Positions 25,844 to 35,040 of a stretch of DNA of 64,000 bases are shown piece after piece; the stretch's first letter is position 1; each line of letters opens with the position of its first letter. A program made the translations under genes and the position numbers. The notes under the pieces were generated by a model, which had not been told where the DNA came from, ran no database searches, and saw only the letters and a list, made by a program, of their open reading frames with translations. Where the stretch lies: the NCBI GenBank assembly GCA_963782605.1, contig CAWAKK010000001.1:248001-312000 (forward strand), given 5' to 3'. Source of the stretch: JBDTSW01 sp963782605. GTDB taxonomy: Bacteria; Actinomycetota; Thermoleophilia; Solirubrobacterales; 70-9.

Positions 25844-28057
25844 TTACCTCGCGCTCAGCATGCGCCGCCGGGTGCGGATCCTCCGCGACGGTGCGTCGGG
25901 CAGGTCCTGAACCGCTCGATGGCCCTCCTGGATCGCGCTGTGCGTGTAGGCGAACGCCTGCGAGTCAGCGTTGCCGATCGAGACGTTTCGGAAGGGCACC
26001 GAGCCCCGGCGGTGCGGCTGATCCTCCCACGGTCCCTTGAGTGACGGATCGAACATGCCCGTGAACTCGTGGGCGTAGCCGTAGTTCCACCGGTTGAGCA
26101 TCCACGTGTGAACATCGCGCTCGGGGTCGAAGTCCCCCCCGTTCTCGTTCACGGAGCGGTCCAGCACGTCGATCACGTCGGCCTCGAGCTCGTCGTAGCT
26201 CTTCTCCAAGAGCTGCTGGCGCCCGGTCTCATAGGCGTAGAGCTGTGGGACCGCGTCGTCCGCGTTCGGCACCACCGTGAAGCTGAGCGATGCCGGCGCC
26301 GCCGGGTCGGCCGGTGTCGGGCCGTATGACGGGTCGGCCGGCGGACCGAAGCCTTGCCCGGCCGAGAGGCTCGTCGAGTCCCAGAAGAGGCTCGTTCCTC
26401 GCGGGCTCACGCTCGAGATGTGGGCGTCGGCAAAGGCCTGCCAATTCCGCAGCCCGGCCCGCCCGTAGATCAGCGGCACCTTGCGGGCGTAGCAGAGGTC
26501 CTCGACCTGCTCGCCTGGCAGCCCCTCGACTATCTTGGCGGTGATCCGGTTCCAGCACGCCATGACGACGTGTGTCCCTCGCACCCGGCGGGCCTTGCCG
26601 TCGCCGTCGATGTAGTCGACCTTGGCGAAATCCCCCGGCTCGCGCCCGGGCTTCACTCGGTACACATACGAGTTGAGCCGGATCCGGACGTCCCGCCCGC
26701 GACGGTCGAGCTGCGAGTAGTCCGTGTCGGCCTCCACGATCGTGATCTGGTTCGGGCGTTCGCCCTCCACGTCATCGATCGCCTGGGGAATCAGCTTCGA
26801 GACGAGCAGCCGCAGGAGCGAGATGTTCCCGTCCGGCCAGTCGCGACTGGGGAACGCGGTGGACTTCGCGCCCATCTGGGGCGTGCGGCCGATGCCGGGG
26901 AAGACGATGTCCTCGATATCTGGTAACCCGAGCGCGTCGGGAAAGCCGGGGCGGAACAAGGCCCAGCAGTCGCCCGCGCTCACGGCCTGACCACCCGCGC
27001 CGAGCAGGCTGCCTGAGCCGCGCTGGTACTCGCCTTGGAAGGCCTCCTCGGTGACGCCGATGTGGTGCATCAGGTACCGCTTGTAGGTGATGTTCGCGAG
27101 GTACTCGACCTTCTGCTCCTGCGTGAGCGGCGCGCCCGGCGCGTTGTCGAGCCAGTCCTCGTCGCCGGTCTGAACGCGCAGGATCGACTCCCGCGAGGCC
27201 TCCGAGTACGGGGTCCGGTTGAGGAAGTGCTGCCACCCTGCAGGGTCGCTCGGCTCCAGCCCTGCGAACGCACCCTGGTTGCGCGCAGGGATGCAGTAGT
27301 CGGTGCCGGCGAAGTCCTCGCGGGGGAAGAGCAGCATCTGACGGAGCCCGTAGGTGCTCGGGATTCCCGTTGCTCCCCCGTCCTCCCAGAGGCTGTCGTC
27401 CTCCCAGTCGACGCCGCAGAACTCGAGCAAGTCGAGCGCGGGCTGGCCGTACTCGCCCGGGATGTCCATCAGGTTCCCGGTGTCCTCGTTCCAGGTGCCG
27501 ATGCTGTCCAGATTCACCGTCCCGCCGTTGCGCAGGATCATCACGTCCGAGCCGCCTGCGGCCTGGTTCGGGATGTGCCACTCGTTGCGGTGCGAGTGCC
27601 CGCCGAAGTCCGCCATCGGGTCGATCAGCAGGATCTTCGAGTCGGGGCCGAAGCGGTCGCGATAGAACTTCGCGGAGGAGAGGCCGGAGGCGCCCGCGCC
27701 CACGATCACGCAGTCGTAGACCTCGCCGGTGTCCCTGGCATCGCGGTGAATCCCGGGCCCGCCATCGGTGGAATGGATCTCGTCGGGATCGTCGATCGGG
27801 CGGCCGTCGATCCTCATCGTCCGGGAGACGAGCCGATCCGATTGCCCGTGGAACCTCCGGCCCCTGGCCGACGGCGGGTAGTAACCCGGAGGCAGAGGCT
27901 CGGAGGGATCGCCGGCAAGGCGGGCCGCCTGGGCACCGGTCATGCCCGGGTTGGCAGCGGCAACCGCGAGCCCTGCGGCGGTGATCGCGGCGCCGTCTAG
28001 GAAGTCCTTCCTCGTGATGCCGTCGTTCTTCCGACCATTCCCATTCGAACCAGGCAC
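25844..28057 (-). CDS. Exported FAD/NAD(P)-binding oxidoreductase, spermidine-dehydrogenase-like
   Basis: The start is set at GTG 28057, which has AAGGGAGG six bases upstream; the frame is open to 28114. The 737-residue protein has an N-terminal export signal TRKDFLDGAAITAAGLAVAA, a Tat-like motif with Arg-Lys instead of Arg-Arg. The FAD loop is YDCVIVGAGASGLSSAKFYR, followed by DPMADFGGHSHRNEW. The overall plan (Tat-type start, GYYPPSARG block, large flavoprotein) resembles bacterial spermidine dehydrogenase (SpdH), which cleaves spermidine to 1,3-diaminopropane and 4-aminobutanal outside the cytoplasm. The gene follows an operon able to process 4-aminobutanal, which supports this. The name remains a family-level inference. 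Confidence 0.65.
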   Translation of the reverse strand: MPGSNGNGRKNDGITRKDFLDGAAITAAGLAVAAANPGMTGAQAARLAGDPSEPLPPGYYPPSARGRRFHGQSDRLVSRTMRIDGRPIDDPDEIHSTDGGPGIHRDARDTGEVYDCVIVGAGASGLSSAKFYRDRFGPDSKILLIDPMADFGGHSHRNEWHIPNQAAGGSDVMILRNGGTVNLDSIGTWNEDTGNLMDIPGEYGQPALDLLEFCGVDWEDDSLWEDGGATGIPSTYGLRQMLLFPREDFAGTDYCIPARNQGAFAGLEPSDPAGWQHFLNRTPYSEASRESILRVQTGDEDWLDNAPGAPLTQEQKVEYLANITYKRYLMHHIGVTEEAFQGEYQRGSGSLLGAGGQAVSAGDCWALFRPGFPDALGLPDIEDIVFPGIGRTPQMGAKSTAFPSRDWPDGNISLLRLLVSKLIPQAIDDVEGERPNQITIVEADTDYSQLDRRGRDVRIRLNSYVYRVKPGREPGDFAKVDYIDGDGKARRVRGTHVVMACWNRITAKIVEGLPGEQVEDLCYARKVPLIYGRAGLRNWQAFADAHISSVSPRGTSLFWDSTSLSAGQGFGPPADPSYGPTPADPAAPASLSFTVVPNADDAVPQLYAYETGRQQLLEKSYDELEADVIDVLDRSVNENGGDFDPERDVHTWMLNRWNYGYAHEFTGMFDPSLKGPWEDQPHRRGSVPFRNVSIGNADSQAFAYTHSAIQEGHRAVQDLPDAPSRRIRTRRRMLSAR

Positions 28058-28253
28058 AGAACGCCTCCCTTGACGCGCGGACAACACACCCCCGGTGATG
28101 GCGTCCTCGGCCACCGCCGAAGCTCCCCGTGCGAAGTCAATCCCAGAATTACCCGATTGTCAAATCGCGATCCGCCCCCGAGACGAAGCCCTGCTCCGCA
28201 ACGAGAAGCGGCGGCCCCGAGGAGCCGCCGCTACGGCTGCTTGGTCGGTGCGA
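28058..28253 (-). promoter_or_regulatory. Gap before the SpdH-like gene with a -35-like element
   Basis: The reverse strand carries TTGACA at 28163-28158, a consensus -35, and a ribosome binding site at 28071-28063. No good -10 is visible at 17 bases (it would be TTGACT). A separate promoter for the SpdH-like gene is therefore possible but not proven; read-through from the operon at its right is the alternative. Confidence 0.35.
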
Positions 28254-29699
28254 CTAGACGCCGATGTTGATCATCACGTGCTTGACCTCGGTGTAGTCCT
28301 CCACCGAGTACATCGAGAGATCCTTGCCGTACCCCGACTGCTTGTAGCCGCCGTGTGGCATCTCGTTGACCAGCGGGATGTGGTCGTTGACCCACACGCA
28401 GCCGAACCGCAACGCGTTGGCGACCCGATGAGCGCGGCCGAGGTTGTTGGTCCAGACCGATGAGGCGAGGCCGTACTTGGTGCCGTTCGCCCACTCGATC
28501 GCCTTCGCCTCGTCATCGAACGGCTGGACGGTGAGGACCGGACCGAAGATCTCGTTCTGGATCATCTCGTCGTCCTGCTCGAGGTTCGCGACCACGGTCG
28601 GCTCCAGGAAGTAACCGGGAAGGTCCGGCTGCTTGCCGCCCGTGACGATCTCGGCATGCCCCTCCTTGCGCTCGAGGAAGCCCTCGACGCGCTCGCGCTG
28701 CCGCTCCGAGTTGAGCGGACCGAGCGTCGTGTCCTCGTCGGAGGTGTCTCCCACGACCTGGCCCTCGGCCTGCGCCTGGAGCCCGGAGACAACGTCGTCA
28801 TAGACGCCGGCCGACGCCAGCACCCTCGTGGCGGCCGTGCAGTCCTGGCCCGCGTTGTAGAGGCCAGTGCCGGCGATCGTCTCCATCGCGAGCTCCATGT
28901 CGGCGTCGTCGAAAATGATCACCGGCGCCTTGCCACCAAGCTCGAGATGCACGCGCTTCAGCGAGTCAGCTGCAGCCTTCGCGATCCACTTTCCCGTCTC
29001 GGGTGAACCGGTCAGCGACACCATCTCGATGTCGGGATGGGTGACCAGGGTCGAGCCTGCAGGCTCGCCATGGCCGCCGATCACGTTGAGCACCGCCGGC
29101 GGCAGGAGCTCGCCCGCCACTCAGCGAAGCGAAGCGTCGTGATCGGGGTCGACTCGGCGGGCTTGAGCACGGTCGTGCACCCGGCCGCGAGGGCCGGGCC
29201 GATCTTCCAGATCGCCATCATCAGCGGGTAGTTCCACGGGGTGATCTGGCCGACTGGGCCCACCGCCTCGCGGCGAATGATCGAGGTGTGGTCCTCCATG
29301 TACTCGCCCGAGGCCTTGCCCTCGAGATTGCGAGCCGCGCCCGCGAAGAACCGGAATGTGTCGGCCATCACCGGGAGCTCGTCCCCGGACACGGCCGTGA
29401 TGCGGCTTGCCGGCGTCCGCGGATTCGAGCTGCGCAATCTCGTCAGCGTGCTCTTCGATCACGTCGGCGAGCCGGAGCAACGCGTTCGAGCGCTCCTGCG
29501 GGGTCGTCACTCCCCACGTCTCGAACGCCTTCTTCGCAGCGGCGACAGCGCGGTTTACGTCCTCCTCGGTCGACAGTGGAGCCTCGGCGATCGCCTCGCC
29601 TGTGGCGGGGTTCACCACCTCCTCGGTCCCCCCGTCGCTGGGGTCGACGGCCTCCCCGTCGATGAAGTTCTTGAGCTTGGTCACTGTGGCGGTTGCCAT
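28254..29699 (-). pseudogene. 4-aminobutyraldehyde-type dehydrogenase paralogue, two frameshifts
   Basis: From ATG 29699 (MATATVTKLKNFIDGEAVDP) the protein parallels the intact dehydrogenase at 11721-13166 almost segment for segment. Frame changes occur near 29403 (AGKP/ITAVSGDELP) and 29120 (RFAE/VAGELLPPAVLN). The catalytic parts are intact: GQITPWNYPLMMAIWKIGPA, ELGGKAP and GQDCTAATR. Repaired length is about 481 residues. In this operon it would oxidise 4-aminobutanal from putrescine transamination or spermidine cleavage to GABA. It follows the succinate-semialdehyde dehydrogenase gene by 26 bases. Confidence 0.8.
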
Positions 29700-29725
29700 C
29701 TCTTCTCTCCCTTGTCCAGTCCGGG

Positions 29726-31098
29726 CTACTCGACCACGCGGATCAGCTTCTTGTTGACGAACTCCTCGATGCCGTACTTGCCGAGCTCGCGGCCGAACCC
29801 GGAGTGCTTGACGCCGCCGAACGGCAGCTCCGCACCGTCCTGGCCCACGCCGTTCACGTAGACCATCCCGGTGTCGAGGCCGTTCGCCACACGCTCGGCC
29901 TGCTCCGGATCGTTCGAGAAGACGTACGAGCCGAGCCCGAACGGCGTGTCGTTCGCCAGCTCGATCGCCTCCTCCTCGGATCCGACGCGGTAGACGCTCG
30001 CGACCGGGCCGAAGAACTCCTCGTGGTGGGCATCGTTCTCCGGCGTGATCCCGGTCAGCACGGTGCTGGGGAAGTAGTTGTCCTTCCGCTCCGCCGCCGA
30101 CCACCGCCTCGGCGCCCTGAGCGACCGCGCGCTCGACCTGCTCCTCCAGCGTCTCCGCGGCCGAGGAGGAGGAAAGCGGGCCCATCTCGGCGTCCTCGGA
30201 AGTCGGGTCGGACGGCTCGGAAGCAGCCATCTTGGCCTTGAACTTCTCGAGGAATTCGTCGTAGATGCTCATCGGCGACGATGAACCGCTTCGCCGCGTT
30301 GCACGACTGGCCGGTGTTGTCCAGGCGCCCCGCGACGGCGGCATCCACGGCCTCGTCCAGGTCATCGGCTCCCAGGAGGACGAACGGGTCCGATCCGCCG
30401 AGCTCGAGCACGACCTTCTTCAGGTTGCGGCCGGCGATCTCGGCGACCGCGGCTCCCGCACGCTCGGAGCCTGTCAGGGAGACGCCGCGCACGCGCGGGT
30501 CCTCGATGACCTTCTCGATCTGGTCGTTGGTGGCGAGCAGCGTCTGGTAGGCGCCCGCCGGGAAGCCGGCGTCCTCGTGCATCTGCTGGATCGCCGCCGC
30601 CGACTCCGGACACTGATGCGCCGGCTTCAGCAGGATCGTGTTGCCCACCACGAGGTTCGGGCCGGCGAAGCGGGCCACCTGGTAGTAGGGGAAGTTCCAG
30701 GGCATGATGCCCAGCAGCGGGCCGACCGAGGAACGCCGGATCAGCGCCGTGCCGTCGCCGGCCAGGAGCTCGATCGGCTCGTCCTTGAGGAGGTCCTCGC
30801 CTTTGTCGGCGTAGAAGCCGTAGATGTCGACGCAGAAGTCGACCTCGCCGAGGGCCTGCTCCATCGGCTTGCCCATCTCCTTCACGGCGATCTCGGCCAG
30901 CTCCTCACGCCGCTCGGAGTGAAGCTCGGAGACCTTCTTGACCATGGCCGCGCGCTCCGCGACGGAGGTCTTGAGCGCCCAAGTGCGGTGCGCTTCGTCG
31001 GCGGCTGCGATCGCCGCCTGAAGGTCGTCGTCGGAGATCTCCGGGTACTCCTTGACCGTCTCGCCGTTGGCCGGGTTGATCACTGCGTACTTGCTCAT
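29726..31098 (-). pseudogene. gabD: Succinate-semialdehyde dehydrogenase, two frameshifts
   Basis: From ATG 31098 (MSKYAVINPANGETVKEYPE) the product has the ALDH elements GIMPWNFPYYQVARFAGPNL, ELGGSDPFVLL and GQSCNAAKRFIVADE. The frame changes near 30270 (ADE/SIYDEFLEKFKAKM) and near 30095, and the last part (GITPENDAHHEEFFGPVASV onward) ends at 29726. Repaired length is about 457 residues, as in short NAD(P)-dependent SSADHs. It would convert succinate semialdehyde, made from GABA by transamination, to succinate. Position in the aminotransferase operon supports this role. Confidence 0.8.
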
Positions 31099-31160
31099 CT
31101 CGCTCCACTCCTCATGCGAATCACATGTGTCTCGTGTTTGTCAGCTTGCGTTACTCAGAT

Positions 31161-32355
31161 TCAGTGCGCGCCGGGCTTTGCCTGCGCGGCGACAGCCCCA
31201 GCGCCGTCGCTGCCCGGCTCGCCCTGGGCCGGGCGGCTCATCCCGATGATCTCATCGGGCTCGTGGTGCTCCATGTCCACGCCCTCGGCGACGGCACGGT
31301 GGGTCACCTTGCCGCCGGCGACATTCACGCCGAGCTTGAGACCGGGATCGCGCGTGGCCGCCTCGGCGATGCCGTGGTCGGCAACGGCGAGCACGTACGG
31401 AAGCGTCGCGTTGGTGAGGGCATAGGTCGAGGTGATCGGCACGGCCCCGGGCATGTTCGCCACGCAGTAGTGGATGATCCCGTCCACCTCGTAGGTGGGA
31501 TCCGAATGGGTTGTCGCCTTTGAGGTCTCGAAGCAGCCCCCTTGGTCGATCGCGACGTCCACGAGGACCGCACTCTGCTTCATCAACCCGAGCTGGTCGC
31601 GCGTGATCACGTGTGGCGCCTTTGCCCCATGGACGAGGACCCCGCCGATCACGAGATCGATGTCCGGTAGCCGCTCCTCGATCGACAGCGTCGATGAAAA
31701 GACCGTCGAGGCCTGACCGCTGAAGGCGACGTCCAGCTCTCTGAGCTTGTCGATCGAGACGTCGTAGACGAAGACATCCGCCTCCATCCCGATTGCGATG
31801 AAGGCGGCGTTCATGCCCACCGCGCCCCCGCCGATGACCATGACGTTGGCCGAGGCGACCCCCGGGACCCCACCCAGCAGGATGCCGCGGCCGCCGAGTG
31901 GCTTCTCGAGCATGAACGCCCCGGCCTGTGTTGCGATCTTCCCCGCGATCTCGCTCATCGGGGCGAGCAGCGGAAGCCGGCCGCGGCGATCCTCGACCGT
32001 CTCGTAGGCCACGCAGGTGGCGCCCGAGTCGCACAGCGCCTGAGTGAGCTCCGGCATCGGCGCGAGGTGCAGGTACGTAAAGAGCGTGGTTTCCGCCCGG
32101 AGCATCTCGACCTCCGGCATCTGCGGCTCCTTCACCTTCAAGCACCAGGTCGGCCTCGCCCCAGACGTCGGTGTCATCGGGCACGATGCGCCCGCCCTGC
32201 GAGGTGTAGTCCTCGTCGGAGATAGAGCTGCCTTCGCCCGCCCCCTCTTGGATCAAGACCTCGTGACCCCGCTCCGTCAGCTCGCGGACGCCGATCGGCG
32301 TCAGGGCCACCCGGTACTCATCGGCCTTGATCTCGGTCGGGACCCCAACCTTCAT
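31161..32355 (-). pseudogene. ald: Alanine dehydrogenase, one frameshift
   Basis: From ATG 32355 (MKVGVPTEIKADEYRVALTP) the protein is a typical alanine dehydrogenase. Near 32139 one extra base breaks the frame (DLVL/KVKEPQMPEVEML). The rest includes the NAD loop VMVIGGGAVGMNAAFIAIGM and VDVAIDQGGCFETSKATTHS, a hallmark of the family. It interconverts L-alanine and pyruvate plus ammonia with NAD. Its ATG overlaps the TGA of the upstream gene (ATGA). Pyruvate-dependent amine transaminases make alanine, so this enzyme could return the amino acceptor within the same operon (inference). Repaired length is about 398 residues with a variable C-terminal tail. Confidence 0.85.
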
Positions 32356-33463
32356 GCGCGCACACCCTCCTTGTCTTTGATCTCGAAGCTGACGCCCCGG
32401 CTCTCGAGCTCGGTGAACATCTCCTGGGGGTCGATGGCGGCCTCGGGCGGAAACACTCCCCGGCGCTCGATCGAGCCCCTGGCGAAAAGCCGTACCGCGG
32501 CCGCGGCCGGCGCCGCGGTCGAGACGATGCCCCCGCCGAGGCCCCAAGCCTCCATCGGGCGGGTCACGGCTCGCACTCGCACGGCCCGCTCCCCACTGGC
32601 GGCGTCGATCACGTGCACCGAAACCGTGTTGCCGGATGGCGGCTGCGCGGCGCGGGCGGCCTCGTCGATCTCCTCGTCTGATGCCTCCGCCAGCTCGCGG
32701 AGGCGATCGAGGAGCGACGTCGCAAGCGAGAGACGGAAGCTTCCCTCACGGCAGCCGAAGCTCTCGCCGAAGGTGCGCATCTCGGAGTGCAGCGTGAAGA
32801 CCGTGTCGCCCACGCCCACGGGGTCCCCGTACTCGACGGTGCCGCCGTCGTCGAGTGGATCGATCTCGACGGGCTCGCCACCGCGCAGGATGATCGGTGG
32901 GAGCGTGATCTCGTCGATAAGCGTGCGCAGCGCGTAGGGCACCGAAAACCCCTCCGGTGGATCAAGGTCGCGGCCCGGCGGCGGCGACGTGAATCGCATC
33001 AGCGCTCCCGCCGAGCCGCTCGGCGGCCACCCGCGCCATCAGGTTCGTCTTGCCAGGCGCAGAGCCCATTCCCAGAAGGGCGCTCAGACCCGCCGCCTCA
33101 AACTCGCCGTCCAGCTCGAGCTGGCGAGAGGTCACGTGGTACAGCCCGCCGAGGTCGATGTAGTGGCACTGCGCCTCGAGGCAGGCCCGCATCGCGTTGA
33201 GGTTGACGCGGTAGGACGCGGAGTTCAAGAGCACCTCGCAGCCCGCCAATGCGCCAGGGAGCGAGCCGGGTCCAGCGGCCTCGGCCATGGCGTCGACCCG
33301 GGTGGCCACGGCCTTGCCGCCGCCGTGCGCCTCGGCGACCGCTGCGGCGCGCTCCGAGTCGAGGTCGAGCAGGACCAGCTCCGAGACCTCATCGGACTCC
33401 GGCGAGGTCTCGCACGATGGCCGGAGCGATCGTGCCTCCCGCCCCCAGCACAGCGACCCTCAT
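32352..33463 (-). pseudogene. Saccharopine-dehydrogenase-like NAD(P) oxidoreductase, two frameshifts
   Basis: From ATG 33463 (MRVAVLGAGGTIAPAIVRDL) the product has a Rossmann domain of the saccharopine dehydrogenase family. The frame changes near 33408 (DLA/ESDEVSELVLLDL) and near 32975 (AAG/RDLDPPEGFSVPYAL). The middle (LNSASYRVNLNAMRACLEAQ, then CHYIDLGGLYH) is highly typical of the family. Repaired length is about 370 residues. The family works on imines between an amine and a keto acid, including saccharopine and carboxynorspermidine. Located between pucR and ald with ATGA overlaps on both sides, it is a firm operon member, but its substrate is unknown. Confidence 0.75.
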
Positions 33464-35022
33464 CTGACGAGCTCCCTCGCTCGCAGCGCGAGCCACAGCT
33501 CGATCCGATCCGTCGCCCGGCTCAGGTCGCGGCCGGTCAGCTCTTCGACCTTGCGGATCCGGTAGCGCAGCGTGTGGCGATGGCAAAAAAGGCGTCGCGC
33601 GGCGCGCTCCCAGTTCCCGTTGTTCTCGATAAAGGCTTCGAGCGACCGCAGCAACTCGCCTCCGTACTCACCCTCCGTCAGCTCGATGGGCTCGAGCAGG
33701 CCGTCGGCGTAGGCGCGCAGCGCGTCGTCGTCCTGAAGGGCGAGCAGCAGCGTAAAGGCGCCGAGGTCGTCGTGGGAGGCGACGGCTGGCGCCTCGCCAT
33801 TGGCGAACGATGTTGCTTCCAAGGCGCAGCGGGCCTCATGGAATGCTCGCCGGAGTGAGCCCACCGACGTCGGCCGCGACGCGGCCGCGCGGACCACGCC
33901 GTGGGTCGCCGTGAGCGGCTCGCGCATCCTGCCGGCCATCTCCACGGGGTCGCCGGCCTCGGGACAGACGACCGCGCACAGGAGCGGCCTGCCTGCCGCG
34001 GAGGTCGTTGCCACGAGCCCGCCAGGCCCGAGCTTGGCCATCACCTTCTCGGCGTCGGCCTCTGCGGCGTGGGGATCGTCGAGCTCGAACACGAGTACCG
34101 CCGCCTGCTCGCCGATCCCGAAGGGTCGTAGCCGGCCGAGCAGGGCGTCCGGGTCGAGTCTGCCCGAGAGCGCGTCGGAGAGCAGGTCCCCGGCGAGGCG
34201 CCTCTCGGTCTCGCGCACGACTCGTTCGCGCATCATCTCGAGCCCGACGACCATGGCCGCCTGGCGGCCGATCAGGCGCTCGAACTGACCCAGCGGACCG
34301 TCCTCGGAAACGAGCAGGAGCCACGCGATCGCAGATGCATCGCGGCGGCCAGAGACCGGCACGACCAGTGCCCGATCCGTGAGCTCGTCGGGCGCCGGCG
34401 CGAACGCTGCAACTTCCCCGGGGGCGTCGCGGCCTGCGACCTCCTCGCTAACGATCTCGACGAGCTCCGGGGCTGGGCCCCCTTGCCGCGGCTTGCGGGA
34501 GATCTCGGCCCCGGCGGCGTCGAGCACGAGCGCAGCGCCACCCACCGCAGTGGCGATCGAGTCGAGAATCTGATCGAGGCCACGACCCTCGAGGACCGAG
34601 CGTTCGAGCCGCTCGTGCACTTGGCCGGCTCGCTGCAGGACGTCGTACTGGTCGTTCACCAGCTTCCCGAAGGCGTGCTCGGTGATCGCGATGAACGGCA
34701 TCTCGTATGGCACCTCGAACAGCGGCAGCTCGCGCTTCGCGGCTTCCTCGATCAGCGCCTTCGGTAGCTTCTTGTGGCTGAAGCCGACGCCGAAGCCGAG
34801 GCCGGCGAGGTCGTTGCCGTCGAGCAGCTCGATGAACTGGCGCTGCTTGGCGGGGCTGGTCAGCTGGATGCCGGTCGTCAGGAGGAGCTCGCCGCCTGAC
34901 AGCCACGGCGTCGGATCCTCCAGCTCGGAGATGTGGACCCAGCGAATCTCGCGCTCCGGGTCGCTGGCACCAGCCGCCAGCTCGAGCCCGCACTCCCTGA
35001 CGAGGCTTGAGACGGTGAGCAT
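33460..35022 (-). CDS. PucR family transcriptional regulator
   Basis: The 520-residue protein has an N-terminal PucR sensor domain (MLTVSSLVRECGLELAAGAS; WLSGGELLLTTGIQL), a GAF-like middle region and a C-terminal PucR helix-turn-helix (NGNWERAARRLFCHRHTLRY, then RIRKVEELTGRDL). PucR-type activators respond to nitrogen-rich substrates and control catabolic operons. The gene is inside the polyamine operon, just after the aminotransferase gene (its binding site gaggagg overlaps that stop) and overlapping the next gene by ATGA. It is the obvious candidate regulator for this operon and the divergent Pot transporter. Confidence 0.88.
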   Translation of the reverse strand: MLTVSSLVRECGLELAAGASDPEREIRWVHISELEDPTPWLSGGELLLTTGIQLTSPAKQRQFIELLDGNDLAGLGFGVGFSHKKLPKALIEEAAKRELPLFEVPYEMPFIAITEHAFGKLVNDQYDVLQRAGQVHERLERSVLEGRGLDQILDSIATAVGGAALVLDAAGAEISRKPRQGGPAPELVEIVSEEVAGRDAPGEVAAFAPAPDELTDRALVVPVSGRRDASAIAWLLLVSEDGPLGQFERLIGRQAAMVVGLEMMRERVVRETERRLAGDLLSDALSGRLDPDALLGRLRPFGIGEQAAVLVFELDDPHAAEADAEKVMAKLGPGGLVATTSAAGRPLLCAVVCPEAGDPVEMAGRMREPLTATHGVVRAAASRPTSVGSLRRAFHEARCALEATSFANGEAPAVASHDDLGAFTLLLALQDDDALRAYADGLLEPIELTEGEYGGELLRSLEAFIENNGNWERAARRLFCHRHTLRYRIRKVEELTGRDLSRATDRIELWLALRARELVR

Positions 35023-35040
35023 TTCGCTGGTGGCGCCTCC

